The notes: generated from the letters alone by a model not told the origin. DNA of 64,000 bases from a virus (IMGVR_UViG_3300050821_005575:1-64000); one strand, 5' to 3'; counted from the first letter of the stretch, positions 32,696 to 41,774 are shown. Translations and numbers: made by a program.

Positions 32696-33309
32696 GAGAT
32701 AAGTTTGGCCGTCTCGTAGTTCTTCGTGAATCTTCAAGAGCGTCCTCAAAGAGGCGTGAGAGGCGATGGTTTGTTCGTTGTGATTGCGGTAAAGCTCTAA
32801 TTGTTAGAGATCAGAGCTTAAAGAGAGGGTTAACGAAATCGTGCGGATGTTTAGCTCTCGAATTAAAAATAATACGCTCTAGGACGCATGGGCTCACGAA
32901 AATCCCAGAGTACAAAATTTGGAACACAATGATCCAGAGATGCCATAACAAAAACTCTACTAAATATCGGCGATACGGTGCGCGTGGAATACACGTCTGC
33001 CGTGCTTGGAGGGAGTCATTTGAGAGGTTTATCAGGTACGTCGGGCGTCGCCCTACTAACAAGCATTCGATAGGTAGAATTGATAATAACGGTAACTACG
33101 AGCCAGGAAACGTTATCTGGGATACCGCTAAAAGTCAGGCGTCGAATAGATCGTCAAATGTATTCGTAACGATACGCGGAGTTACAAAGACCGCTACCGA
33201 ATGGGCTGTAGAGAATCAGATCTCACCAAAGATCGCTTTAGATCGGATCCGTAGTGGCTGGAAACGCGCAATAGCCGTAACTAAGCCTAAAGGCTGGAGT
33301 CGCCGATGA
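32677..33309 (+). CDS. Phage homing endonuclease (W.V.C.CG...SCGC type)
   Basis: 210 aa. It shows the hallmark order of a widespread phage endonuclease group: RWFVRCDCGKALIV, LTKSCGCLALE, HGLTKIPEYKIWNTMIQRCH, YGARGIHVCRAWRESFERF, then RIDNNGNYEPGNVIWDT. AT-rich, overlapping the genes on both sides (19 and 4 nt). It probably moved in with the 3' end of the preceding gene. Confidence 0.8.
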   Translation: MQEIKIGDKFGRLVVLRESSRASSKRRERRWFVRCDCGKALIVRDQSLKRGLTKSCGCLALELKIIRSRTHGLTKIPEYKIWNTMIQRCHNKNSTKYRRYGARGIHVCRAWRESFERFIRYVGRRPTNKHSIGRIDNNGNYEPGNVIWDTAKSQASNRSSNVFVTIRGVTKTATEWAVENQISPKIALDRIRSGWKRAIAVTKPKGWSRR

Positions 33310-35024
33310 TCCTTGTAACCTTTGCGGGTGCCACGTCGGCCCTGACCGGCCGGACGCGCTCCGTCGTCCAGTTCGGCCTCGCCAGAAGCTCTTCACCGGC
33401 TGAAGCGCTTATGGCAGCGTTCGACAAGTTCCAGGACGAGAAGGAGGCTTTCCTGTTCGTCCAGCCGGGCGGCCGGGTCTGGACCGCACCGGTCTTCAAC
33501 TACCTGAAGGGTCCAGCCTTCGACGTCGCGGCTTGTGTCGACCGGATCGGCGCGGCCCCGCTGACGCCGCGGCAGTTCGACGGGATCGGTATCGTCGGCC
33601 TCGAGACGCTCCTGCTCCGGCCGACTCCGGGCGCCGAGCGACTGCTTCTGCGCTGGATCGACCGGAACGCCGCCGTGCCGGGCCGTGAGGACGTCAATCT
33701 CTGCGTCGCCCTGGCGGAGACGCGGGACGTCTCGTTCGCCTTCCTGCCACCATCCTGGCGCTGGCAGACCGGCTCGGCCGTCCCGGAGTCCGATGCCGTC
33801 GTGCGCTTCGGCGCGTCCGGTCCAGGCCTCGCGCCGCCACCGGCACCGCGTGTCTCGGACCTAGCCGTGCCGAAGACTCCGGAGCCGTCCACGCCGAAGC
33901 GCCGGTCGCCAGAGGTCGTCGTCGTCGGACATTTCTTCCAGTATACGGGCTACGGGAAAATGAACCGGGAAGTCCTCCTTCGGATTGCGAATTCCATGTC
34001 CGTCCGGATCGACGACACGCACAAGGAGCCGGTCTATGTCGCCGAGGACATCCGGGCCCGCCTTGACGTCCACAAGCGCGTCCTGGTCGGCCCGCGGGCA
34101 CCGCTCCTGCGGATCATGGGACCGGATCACATCACTGACCGGACCCGCCACCGGATCGTCTACACGATGCAGGAGTCCTCGGAGAGAGTTCATCCGGACA
34201 TGGTCAAGAGGGCGAACGAGAACTTCGACGAGCTCTGGACGCCGACCCAGTGGAACGCCGACGTCTTCAAGGCGTCCGGCGTGAAGCTGCCGATGCAGGT
34301 CATCCCGCTCGGCGTCGACACGGCGGTCTACCGGCCGATCCGTGACTGTAAGCTTCCGCCGTGCAGGCTAATCTCGATGGCTCGCCGTGGATTCTCCGGA
34401 GTGCCGCCCGGCTTCACGTTCCTGACGGTGGGCTTGCCTGGGTTTCGTAAGGGCTGGGATGTGATCGCCGATGCGATGGAACTGGCTTTCAGTGGCCGGA
34501 AGAACGTCAATCTCGTCATCGCTCTGACGCACTCTCCGACCGCCTGGAAGGAAAAGGTCTACCAGCAGTTTGCGAAGTACACCATTCCGATCTGGACGCT
34601 CGAAGGCTCCTTCGACGAGCATGAGCTAGCCCGGATCTACTCGTCGGTCGACGCGTACGTCTCGGCCTCGCGCGGCGAGGGCTTCAATCTTCCGGCGCTC
34701 GAGGCCGCCGCGTGCGGTCGGCCGGTCATCGTCCCGAACAACACCGCTCACACGGAGATCTTCGGTCCGGAGGCCTACCTGTTCGACCCGGACGGCGTGA
34801 AGACCTACCCGGAGGGCGACTGGATCTCGGACTGGTACCGCGGTATGCTCTTCTCGAGGTTCGGGAAGCCCGCGATCCGGCGGCTCGCGGCGGTCCTCGA
34901 GCACGTCGCCCGCGGGAAGGATGTCCGGAGGCTCGACCTCCTCGAGAAGGTCCGCCGGAAGTACACCTGGGACGCGACGGCCCGGTCCGTCGTTGAGCGT
35001 CTGCTGGAGGTTCAGCCGACATGA
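33306..35024 (+). CDS. Two-part glycosyltransferase, C-terminal GT4
   Basis: 572 aa. Residues 1-190 are a separate domain (FAGATSALTGRTRSVVQFG, then VNLCVALAETRDVSF), possibly a partial GT-A fold. Residues 205-570 are GT4-like: VVVVGHFFQYTGYGKMNRE, VIPLGVDTAVYRP, FTFLTVGLPGFRKGWD and SRGEGFNLPALEAAACGRP, which carries the E-x7-E motif. It starts the glycan island. The substrate is unknown. Confidence 0.8.
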   Translation: MILVTFAGATSALTGRTRSVVQFGLARSSSPAEALMAAFDKFQDEKEAFLFVQPGGRVWTAPVFNYLKGPAFDVAACVDRIGAAPLTPRQFDGIGIVGLETLLLRPTPGAERLLLRWIDRNAAVPGREDVNLCVALAETRDVSFAFLPPSWRWQTGSAVPESDAVVRFGASGPGLAPPPAPRVSDLAVPKTPEPSTPKRRSPEVVVVGHFFQYTGYGKMNREVLLRIANSMSVRIDDTHKEPVYVAEDIRARLDVHKRVLVGPRAPLLRIMGPDHITDRTRHRIVYTMQESSERVHPDMVKRANENFDELWTPTQWNADVFKASGVKLPMQVIPLGVDTAVYRPIRDCKLPPCRLISMARRGFSGVPPGFTFLTVGLPGFRKGWDVIADAMELAFSGRKNVNLVIALTHSPTAWKEKVYQQFAKYTIPIWTLEGSFDEHELARIYSSVDAYVSASRGEGFNLPALEAAACGRPVIVPNNTAHTEIFGPEAYLFDPDGVKTYPEGDWISDWYRGMLFSRFGKPAIRRLAAVLEHVARGKDVRRLDLLEKVRRKYTWDATARSVVERLLEVQPT

Positions 35025-36427
35025 GCAAGCTGATCGATGTTGAGGTCCGCGGCGGCCTCGGGGACGTCTTCATCCAGTTTCACGAGACGACGGCCTACGA
35101 CGAGATCGACGCGATGAGTCAGGACGACCGGGCGCGCGTCACGATCATCTCGCACAACCCATTCGCCGACGAGATCTTCAAGTGGCATCCGAAGCGCGAC
35201 CGGATCGAGATCGTGAAGTCCCGGCACTTCTTCCTGGCGCCGTACGACGTCCCGGGGCCGCGGATCGCCGCCGGGGTCGCACCGGTCGCTCCGGCTGGAC
35301 ATCCTGGACGTCAGAGGCAGCCGATCAGATTCTATCCGTCACCTGACGACTTAAAGATCCTGGAGACCGTCGTTCCGAAGGCTCCGTTCCTTGTCATCGC
35401 GCCGACCGCGTCTGGCATGGAGATCGAGAATCGGAACTTCCCTCCTGGGATTATCACGACGATCGTCGATCTTGCCCGGTCACGACGGATCCCAATTATC
35501 TTCGTTGGTAGAACCTACCAAGGGCCGCACGCACCAAAGGCCGCACCGACGTACCCACCAGGAGTCATCGATCTGACAGACCTTCTATCAGTACCAGGAA
35601 CCGCTGAGGTCTTAAAGCGTAGCCGGGCAACTGTCTGCGCGCATTCAGCGTTGCTTCTTTTGAGTTGGTATGAGCGTAAGCCAAATTTTATATTGATGCC
35701 TCCGAGATATAAACACGTTGACTTCGACAACCCGTCGCCATTCGGTTTCGGGAAGGACTTTCCTGAGACCGTTCGGATGATGTTTAGTGAGTTCACGTCT
35801 CAGAAATTCGATATCTTTCTCGAGAAGAACTTTCAGGAGAATCCTGCCGTGTCAACGATACCGCATCCGATATTTGAATCCTGGTACGCACCTGGAGGTC
35901 AGGGAAGTGGTCCAGGGTCTTCCCCAGCGCACACCGCTCTCTGGCGAATGTTCTTGGAGAGGTTCATTCAGAGGAGTCACGTCAAGTCAGTCGTCGACTT
36001 CGGCTGCGGAGACTGGCAGTTCTCGCGCCTCGTACGCTGGGGGTCAGTCCCGTACCACGGGGTTGACGTCGTCCCATCACTGATCTCCAGTCTCCGTGAG
36101 AAGTACACGAGACCTGGAGTCTCATTCTCGTGCGTGGATTCAGAGGACCCAGCTATCCCGGATGGTGACCTCCTCGTGACGAAGGATGTTCTGCAGCACC
36201 TCCAGAACAATGTCGTCTCGAGGCTTATCGAGAAGTTCCGGAAATTCCGCCTCGTACTGCTAGTGAACGACTGGCACGAGTCGAATCCGAACTACGAGAT
36301 CCATACGGCCCAGTGGCGTCCCCTCGACTTCGCGAAGCCGCCGTTCTCGATCGATGTCAGCTTAGCCTTCGACTTCAAGGATCAGTGGGGGAAGCGGGCG
36401 TACCTCTGGATTCCAGGCGGAAAATAA
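35021..36427 (+). CDS. GT9-like glycosyltransferase fused to a methyltransferase
   Basis: 468 aa. Residues 1-270 resemble GT9 heptosyltransferase-type enzymes (VRGGLGDVFIQF at the start, FLVIAPTASGMEIENRNFP, PIIFVGRTY). Residues 305-468 are a class I SAM methyltransferase: VVDFGCGDWQFSRLV (motif I), YHGVDVV, DLLVTKDVLQHL. Part of the middle is less GC-rich than its surroundings. The fusion couples sugar transfer and methylation of the same glycan, by inference. Confidence 0.75.
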   Translation: MSKLIDVEVRGGLGDVFIQFHETTAYDEIDAMSQDDRARVTIISHNPFADEIFKWHPKRDRIEIVKSRHFFLAPYDVPGPRIAAGVAPVAPAGHPGRQRQPIRFYPSPDDLKILETVVPKAPFLVIAPTASGMEIENRNFPPGIITTIVDLARSRRIPIIFVGRTYQGPHAPKAAPTYPPGVIDLTDLLSVPGTAEVLKRSRATVCAHSALLLLSWYERKPNFILMPPRYKHVDFDNPSPFGFGKDFPETVRMMFSEFTSQKFDIFLEKNFQENPAVSTIPHPIFESWYAPGGQGSGPGSSPAHTALWRMFLERFIQRSHVKSVVDFGCGDWQFSRLVRWGSVPYHGVDVVPSLISSLREKYTRPGVSFSCVDSEDPAIPDGDLLVTKDVLQHLQNNVVSRLIEKFRKFRLVLLVNDWHESNPNYEIHTAQWRPLDFAKPPFSIDVSLAFDFKDQWGKRAYLWIPGGK

Positions 36428-36436
36428 AAATCGTAC

Positions 36437-36464
36437 TTGACACTCATACGTATAGGTGTATAAT
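36437..36464 (+). promoter_or_regulatory. Rightward sigma70-type promoter inside the glycan island
   Basis: TTGACA (36437-36442), 16-nt spacer, TATAAT (36459-36464). CATACG (36445-36450) and CGTATG (36470-36475) form an inverted pair around the -10 and could be an operator. The start of the next gene (36473) lies near the predicted +1, so translation may be leaderless. Confidence 0.75.
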
Positions 36465-36472
36465 TGGATCGT

Positions 36473-36598
36473 ATGGAAAAGATCAAGCTGACCGTTCTGT
36501 CCTGCGAAAAGTGCAGACACCGTTGGATTCCAAGACATCAGAAGCAACCGGCGGTCTGCCCGAAGTGTAAGCGGAAGGACTGGACTGTTAAGAGGTAG
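36473..36598 (+). CDS. Zinc-ribbon microprotein
   Basis: 41 aa. LSCEKCRHRWIPR...AVCPKCKRKDW is a textbook two-knuckle zinc ribbon, as used to bind nucleic acid. No Shine-Dalgarno; ATG is within a few bases of the predicted transcription start. Confidence 0.65.
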   Translation: MEKIKLTVLSCEKCRHRWIPRHQKQPAVCPKCKRKDWTVKR

Positions 36599-36606
36599 GA
36601 GGCTCT

Positions 36607-37476
36607 ATGAAGATCCTCGCGATCGTCGCTATCCTGTGCGCCATCCCTCCTCAGGCGACCGAGCTCACCAAGGCCGAGAAGGTCCTGGTTGATCGTCCGG
36701 ACGATCCAGCCGCGAACACGACGCTCGGTGCCTACTACGCGGGGAGCGCTGACTGGGAGCGGGCCATGCCGTACCTCGGCAAGTCGAAGGCTCCGGAGGT
36801 CGTGACCGGCCTCGACGCTGAGAAGAAGGAGGATGGGAACTACCTGACCTGGGTCGAGATCGCCGACGCATGGACGAAGAAGCTGCCGAAGTCCGGCTCG
36901 GTCCGGCAGACCTGCATTGACCGGGCGAACTACTGGTACCTGCGGGCGTGGCCGAATCTCGACGAGGTATGGCGGGCAAAGCTCCGGGAGCGTCTGGCGC
37001 GCCTGTACACTCCGACTACCCCCGGCCGGTCCACTGGCTTTCAGGAGGGCTGGAGCGGCCCTGCCGATGGCGCTCACAAGGCGCTCCTGACTGCCGAGCG
37101 CGTCCACTCCGGCGGAACGGCCATGAAGCTCATCCCGAGTAAGAAGGCGAAGAACGCGCGCCTGCTGTTCACGCCGTCGGTTGAAGTGAAGCCCGGTAAG
37201 AAGGTTGAATTCTCCCTCTGGATCCTGACCGACGGGACCGGCTCCGTCGACGACCACGTCCGCTTCTACATCGACGGGCAGGTCGGCGCGAAGGCGATCG
37301 TGAAAGACTGTCCGATCTGGCAGCGTCTCTCCTTCGAGACAGAGGCTGGCGAGGGTACGATCAAAGCGAACATCGAGGTCGTTCTATTCTCGACGTTCGG
37401 GACGGCGTACGTCGACGACGTCTCCATCAAGATTGACGGGAAGGAAGGTTTGCAGGGCGGGAGCTTCGAGAAATGA
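36607..37476 (+). CDS. Secreted protein, TPR-like plus carbohydrate-binding-like domain
   Basis: 289 aa. Signal peptide MKILAIVAILCAIPPQATE. Residues 30-140 are TPR-like and include RANYWYLRAWPNLDEVW followed by AKLRERLARLY, a pattern I associate with planctomycete proteins. Residues 150-285 form a beta-sandwich of the family-4/9 carbohydrate-binding type (GTAMKLIPSKKAKNARLLF, VEFSLWILTD). May display or recognise a glycan at the host surface. Confidence 0.6.
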   Translation: MKILAIVAILCAIPPQATELTKAEKVLVDRPDDPAANTTLGAYYAGSADWERAMPYLGKSKAPEVVTGLDAEKKEDGNYLTWVEIADAWTKKLPKSGSVRQTCIDRANYWYLRAWPNLDEVWRAKLRERLARLYTPTTPGRSTGFQEGWSGPADGAHKALLTAERVHSGGTAMKLIPSKKAKNARLLFTPSVEVKPGKKVEFSLWILTDGTGSVDDHVRFYIDGQVGAKAIVKDCPIWQRLSFETEAGEGTIKANIEVVLFSTFGTAYVDDVSIKIDGKEGLQGGSFEK

Positions 37477-38204
37477 CTCTCCGTCGGAACCTCCTGTTTC
37501 ACTGCTACCCGATCAAGGGGACGCTCTGGCCCTGGCACGTCGAGCGCCTCCTGGAGTACCGGCACGTCTGGAACGGTCGCCGGATCGTCGTCCTGGCTCT
37601 GGACGGCAGGACCGCACCGGAGATCGAGCTCCGCGCCGCCTTCGCCCCGCTAGACGCCGAGATCCTCGTCCGCCGGAACATCCCTGGTCTCGCCGAGACG
37701 GCGCACTTCATCGAAGCCTTGGGGATCCTGGAGTCCCGTCGACCCGACGAGGCGACCTTCTACGCGCACGCGAAGGGCGTCACGAAGAAGACGGAGCCCT
37801 TGAAGGAGGCTGTCAGGCGCTGGTCGGATCTGCTGTATCGGGCGACGCTGACCTATCCGGATCTGATCGACCGACGGCTCGCGTCGACCGGGACCGTCGG
37901 CTGTCTCCGCTGGACTCACCTGAAGGTCCAGCCGCTCCGGACCGGCTGGTGCTGGGCCGGTACCTTCTTCTGGGTCCGGCACGACCTCCTGTTCGCACGG
38001 GACTGGCGCCGGATCGCTCAGGAGGTCTACGGAGTCGAGGACTACCCGAGCTGGCAGTTCTCGATTGGCGAGAGCTCCTGCCTGACCCGCGAGGAGGTCA
38101 CGCCGGAGGACCTGTACGGCGGCGCCATCGACGAGCTATTCCATCAGGAGACGATGGGCGCGCTCGATATCGAGAATCAACGTACTCTGGAGGGTATGAA
38201 ATGA
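37473..38204 (+). CDS. Putative glycosyltransferase
   Basis: 243 aa; ATG overlaps the upstream stop. RRIVVLALDGRT, then EATFYAHAKGVTKK and GWCWAGTFFWVR are features seen in glycosyltransferase-like proteins of polysaccharide loci. Packed between other sugar genes with 4-nt overlaps. Exact family unsure. Confidence 0.6.
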   Translation: MTLRRNLLFHCYPIKGTLWPWHVERLLEYRHVWNGRRIVVLALDGRTAPEIELRAAFAPLDAEILVRRNIPGLAETAHFIEALGILESRRPDEATFYAHAKGVTKKTEPLKEAVRRWSDLLYRATLTYPDLIDRRLASTGTVGCLRWTHLKVQPLRTGWCWAGTFFWVRHDLLFARDWRRIAQEVYGVEDYPSWQFSIGESSCLTREEVTPEDLYGGAIDELFHQETMGALDIENQRTLEGMK

Positions 38205-38890
38205 GCGGCAGGCACGCGATCGTCACGGCAGCTCTCGGGCCGTCGCACGCGGCCCTGGCGAAGGTCTCTGTGCCGCTGCTCGAGAAGTACGCGCTCCGGA
38301 TCGGCGCCGACCTGTACGTCAACTGTACGCGTCTCTTTCCGGACCGGCATCCCTACTGGGAGAAGTTCGCCCTGAGCAAGTTTCTTCAGAGCTACGACCG
38401 CGTCGCCTGGATCGACATCGACACGATCGTCAATCCAGCTGCGCCGTCGATCTTCGAGGCGGCTCCGGTCGGGAAGTTCTGCGCCTTCGACGAGGGTCTG
38501 GTCTTCGGCGACAGGCAGGAACAGCTCTGGAAGGACTCTGCCTTCTACGGCGTCGGCGGCGACCGGATCGTCGGCTGGCCCCACAAGTACTTCAACGTCG
38601 GTGTCATGGTCATCGAGCCGTCCCACGAGCCCCTGTTCAAGCAGCCGTCGCTCGTCAAATCGGACTCGATCATGCCGGAGCAGACCTACCTGAACCTGAA
38701 GCTCGCGGAGACCCGTACACCCTGTCACGACCTGACCTCGCTTTGGAACGGCCTTCACTCGATCCACGCTGAGGGCGACCGGAAGCGACTGAACATCGTC
38801 CATTACGCGGGCTGGCCGAAGACGCCGGACTGGGTCTATCGCGTGACCACGCAGATGAAGAAGGATCTCGCCGTCTGGGGTGCCGCGTGA
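38201..38890 (+). CDS. GT8-like glycosyltransferase (GT-A fold)
   Basis: 229 aa. The metal-binding DxD motif is VAWIDIDTIVNP near residue 72. YFNVGVMVIEPSHEPLF and NIVHYAGWPK (a HxxGxxKPW-like motif) match GT8/nucleotide-sugar transferases. Overlaps neighbours by 4 nt. Confidence 0.75.
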   Translation: MSGRHAIVTAALGPSHAALAKVSVPLLEKYALRIGADLYVNCTRLFPDRHPYWEKFALSKFLQSYDRVAWIDIDTIVNPAAPSIFEAAPVGKFCAFDEGLVFGDRQEQLWKDSAFYGVGGDRIVGWPHKYFNVGVMVIEPSHEPLFKQPSLVKSDSIMPEQTYLNLKLAETRTPCHDLTSLWNGLHSIHAEGDRKRLNIVHYAGWPKTPDWVYRVTTQMKKDLAVWGAA

Positions 38891-40074
38891 GCGAGGACGA
38901 AGCGGTCGCCCTGGCGTCAGACGTCAAGGGTTGGCTGTCCGAACCGGAGATCCGTGTGCTCTATCGGTCTACCGTCGATGCTCTGAGACGGAATCCGTCT
39001 GGTATGATCGTCGAAATCGGCAGCTACCACGGACGTTCGACCGTCGTCCTGGCGTCGGCAGCACGGGACGCAGGTTACGGCACCCGCATCCTCGCGATCG
39101 ACCCGCACGAAGGAAACCTGACCGGCCTGCAGGCCGCCCCGAGCTGGGGAGCGTTCCTTGAGAATATCGACCGGTCAGGACTCTCAGAGTTCATTGTCCC
39201 TCTACTGAATAACTCGTCCGAGGTCGCCCTGTCGTCGTCGGACCGGATCGCCATGCTGCTCGTCGACGGCCTGCATGACGCCGCGTCCGTCGCGGCCGAC
39301 TACGCGCACTTCGGTCCACATGTTCCGGTCGGCGGCCTCATCGCCTTCCACGACTACTGGAACACGGACTACCCTGGTGTCCGGTCCGTCGCCGATGCGC
39401 GGATCGTCGACGGCCAGCTCAGGACGTACGCAGCGCCGCCGAAGCCGTCCAAGGATGACAGTCTGCTCGTTACGCAGAAGCTCCCACGCCTGTCGATCAT
39501 CATTCCGACCTGCGGGCGCATGTCTCTCGGCCGTACGCTGGAATCAATCGCCCGAGAAGGGGGATTGTTGAGCGACGAGATCATCGTCGTTGGGGACGGC
39601 CCGCAGCAGGTCGCTCAGACGATCGTGGAGTCATTCAACAATGGTGGGAGGCTGTTTATCCGCTACCTCGAGCACGGGCCGACCCATGTCAACGGGATTG
39701 CCCAGCGGAACTTCGCGATGCCGCTCGCAACCGGAACGCACCTGATGTTCCTCGACGACGATGACGTGCCCGCTGAGGGCGCCATCCGAACCATCCGTCA
39801 GGAGATCGTCGAGAACCCGGACCGGCCGCTGATCTTCCGGGAGGAGTCCCGTACACCGCGGCACCCCTGGGGCGTCGTCTGGAAGGACCGGGAGATCCGG
39901 CGCGGGAACGTCGGCACGCAAGGGATCGTCGTCCCGAACGTCCAAGCGCGTCTCGGCTCCTGGGGTAACTCCTACGAAGGCGACTACGATTTCGCCAGGA
40001 CGACGGTCGACCTGTACCCGAACCGCGACAAAGACGTCGTCTGGGTCGATCGGGTCGTCGCGTACCTGTACTAG
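38887..40074 (+). CDS. Methyltransferase-GT2 glycosyltransferase fusion
   Basis: 395 aa from GTG. Residues 35-150 are a class I methyltransferase of the Methyltransf_24 type (IVEIGSYHGRSTVVLAS, ILAIDPHEGN, LLVDGLHD). Residues 195-395 are GT2: LSIIIPTCGRMSLGRTLES and the metal site LMFLDDDDVPAEG. The second methyl-/glycosyltransferase fusion in this island. Confidence 0.8.
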   Translation: MSEDEAVALASDVKGWLSEPEIRVLYRSTVDALRRNPSGMIVEIGSYHGRSTVVLASAARDAGYGTRILAIDPHEGNLTGLQAAPSWGAFLENIDRSGLSEFIVPLLNNSSEVALSSSDRIAMLLVDGLHDAASVAADYAHFGPHVPVGGLIAFHDYWNTDYPGVRSVADARIVDGQLRTYAAPPKPSKDDSLLVTQKLPRLSIIIPTCGRMSLGRTLESIAREGGLLSDEIIVVGDGPQQVAQTIVESFNNGGRLFIRYLEHGPTHVNGIAQRNFAMPLATGTHLMFLDDDDVPAEGAIRTIRQEIVENPDRPLIFREESRTPRHPWGVVWKDREIRRGNVGTQGIVVPNVQARLGSWGNSYEGDYDFARTTVDLYPNRDKDVVWVDRVVAYLY

Positions 40075-40087
40075 TTGGAGGAATAAA

Positions 40088-40657
40088 ATGAACATCGGAA
40101 AACAATTCTCGGTTGACGTTGAAGGAACGGTCTACACGATCGTCTATTCGAAGCACTTCGCGGAACGGTATGACTTGGATGAGCCAGGACGCCCGGCAGT
40201 CAGGAGGTCCGTCGGCGAGGATCTGATCGAGCAGAAGATCCGGGAAGCTCTACCTGAGATCGACGAAGTCTGCTCGTACAGACTTCCCGTGTCCGGCATC
40301 ATCCAGTCTCGCTCGGCGAAGCTGAACATGTCGTTCTCCGTCATAGAAACCTCTCGCGGGCGAATCATTACGATGATGAACGCGATGCGGAAGACCGGGT
40401 ACACGCCGAAGTCAGCGAAGGACTACATCATCCAGGTTAATCCGCCTGTGACGGTCCGCTTCCGACGCGGCATATCAAAGGGCCTTCAGGAGACAGTTCT
40501 GTCCGACCTGATCCCGCAGCTTGGCGGCCTCGAGGATGGAACCGCCTACCATCTTCGCGGAGAAGAGGTCGAGTACTGGGTTGAGATGGCCGGAGAGAAT
40601 GCCTACGTGGACGATGCCGACTGGATCCGGGACGTGTATGAAATTCAGGTTTCTTGA
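40088..40657 (+). CDS. Unknown early protein
   Basis: 189 aa; GGAGG 8 nt before ATG. YSKHFAERYDLDEPGR at the N-terminus resembles the HAxxR stretch of DUF4258-like proteins (compare 57289-57618). The rest is unassigned. Confidence 0.6.
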   Translation: MNIGKQFSVDVEGTVYTIVYSKHFAERYDLDEPGRPAVRRSVGEDLIEQKIREALPEIDEVCSYRLPVSGIIQSRSAKLNMSFSVIETSRGRIITMMNAMRKTGYTPKSAKDYIIQVNPPVTVRFRRGISKGLQETVLSDLIPQLGGLEDGTAYHLRGEEVEYWVEMAGENAYVDDADWIRDVYEIQVS

Positions 40658-40673
40658 AGTGATTGTAATCCCG

Positions 40674-40802
40674 ATGAAATGTGAGTGCGGGCGGCGGCTC
40701 CGTCGACTACCTAGGAGTCGTGAGCGGAAGTACGGACGTTCGGTCATGGTTTTGTATTGCCCGAGCTGTAACGTTCTTCTCGAGAAGAGAATCTCAAAGT
40801 AG
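40674..40802 (+). CDS. Zinc-ribbon microprotein
   Basis: 42 aa. MKCECGRRLRR and LYCPSCNVLLEKR give a CxC...CxxC zinc site. An earlier in-frame ATG at 40638 lies inside the upstream gene. Its stop overlaps the first GGCAC-type repeat. Confidence 0.5.
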   Translation: MKCECGRRLRRLPRSRERKYGRSVMVLYCPSCNVLLEKRISK

Positions 40803-40824
40803 GCACACTACTACGATTGAGTGC
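40803..40824 (+). repeat. GGCAC-type intercistronic hairpin, copy 1
   Basis: GCAC-N14-GTGC beginning at the stop codon of the zinc microprotein. It shares CACACTA and ATTGAGTGC with copies 5 and 3. Confidence 0.55.
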
Positions 40825-40827
40825 AGC

Positions 40828-40944
40828 GTGAAGAAGGAAAACAAAGACACGATCGGGTGTTTCCTGGTCGTCAGCGCGGTCATTATCCTCTTCGCCGCTG
40901 TCCTGGCTGTCGCGTTTCGGGTGTTCCGAATGATCGCGTACTAA
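40828..40944 (+). CDS. Single-pass membrane microprotein
   Basis: 38 aa from GTG. A charged N-terminus (KKENKDT), then one transmembrane helix (CFLVVSAVIILFAAVLAVAF). It begins just after repeat copy 1. Confidence 0.5.
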   Translation: MKKENKDTIGCFLVVSAVIILFAAVLAVAFRVFRMIAY

Positions 40945-40952
40945 AAACGACA

Positions 40953-41024
40953 ATGTACGACTGTGAAAACTGCGACGAAGACTGCGAGTGTCCGTGTCAT
41001 GTCGACGGCGGATCTTGCGTCTGA
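40953..41024 (+). CDS. Cys-rich micropeptide
   Basis: 23 aa with six cysteines: YDCENCDEDCECPCH then GGSC. Too short for certainty, but the Cys density is far above chance and the next gene follows by 19 nt. Confidence 0.4.
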   Translation: MYDCENCDEDCECPCHVDGGSCV

Positions 41025-41043
41025 GAGTAGATAGGAGAGAGAG

Positions 41044-41694
41044 ATGATCCCGCCAATTGAGTCGCTCGAGGAGCTTCATCGAGACATCGTCGTCCGCGAC
41101 ATCAAGATCAATAATCTCAGCGAGCACTGCATGGTCGCTGAGAGGGAGGTTAAGGACCTCAAGGGCGTCGTCTCGCAGAAGAACGCCCAGGTGGTCCGGC
41201 TCGAAGCCGAGAACGTCCGCCTGAAGATGCAGCGGACCGACGCCGAACTCGCCGGGCAGGTCGAGGGACTCCGGAAGGAGGTCGGCATCAAGGACCGCGC
41301 GTTGGTCGACTACAAGCGCCAGCTCGCCATCTTCATCGAGAACGAAAAGCTGATCCTCGCTAGGGCGTCCGCCGCCGAGCAGAAGGTCGCGACGCTCCAG
41401 AACACGCTGACGGCGATGCAGGTCGATCGTGACACGTCAGAGCGCCGGGCTGCCTCCGCATCCGACGTTGCCCGCGAGTCCGAACGTCTCGTCGCACAGG
41501 CCGTCGTGAAGGCGAAGGACGCCGACGAGCGCGCCCGCGTCGCCGTGAAGCCGTACGAGAACCTCCTGCGGCTCGCCGAGGCCGTCGTCCTGAAGTCGCC
41601 GTCACTGAACCGCAACGAGACTGAAGCGAAGTCCTTCCGGACGGCGCTCGAGCTGCACCGGAAGTCGAAGGGACAGTCTGTGGGACCGGGGTAA
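41044..41694 (+). CDS. Long coiled-coil protein
   Basis: 216 aa; AGGAGAGAG precedes ATG. Residues 30-185 are an almost unbroken coiled coil (KNAQVVRLEAENVRLKMQR). No catalytic motifs. Structural or tethering role is the most one can say. Confidence 0.65.
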   Translation: MIPPIESLEELHRDIVVRDIKINNLSEHCMVAEREVKDLKGVVSQKNAQVVRLEAENVRLKMQRTDAELAGQVEGLRKEVGIKDRALVDYKRQLAIFIENEKLILARASAAEQKVATLQNTLTAMQVDRDTSERRAASASDVARESERLVAQAVVKAKDADERARVAVKPYENLLRLAEAVVLKSPSLNRNETEAKSFRTALELHRKSKGQSVGPG

Positions 41695-41699
41695 GGGTA

Positions 41700-41741
41700 G
41701 GGCGGGCCGCGGCCGGGAACGCCCCGGCGCGCGGCCCGCCC
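41700..41741 (+). terminator. Very GC-rich hairpin, possible terminator
   Basis: GGGCGGGCCGC and GCGGCCCGCCC pair perfectly; an inner CCGGG/CCCGG continues the stem to a 5-nt loop. No T-run follows. Likely ends or pauses transcription after the coiled-coil gene. Confidence 0.5.
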
Positions 41742-41766
41742 CGGTTGGGGCGTGCTTCTAGTCGAA

Positions 41767-41774
41767 GTATACAC
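41767..41774 (+). promoter_or_regulatory. Variant of the GTGTACAC palindrome
   Basis: GTATACAC, followed at once by GGAGG and the next start codon. One mismatch from the consensus; same position relative to the start as the exact copies. Confidence 0.4.

Noticed and set aside
40821-41024. A 67-codon frame over the membrane microprotein and Cys-rich peptide
   Set aside because: Its sequence has no motif until the Cys-rich end, while two separate short frames explain the transmembrane helix and the cysteines.
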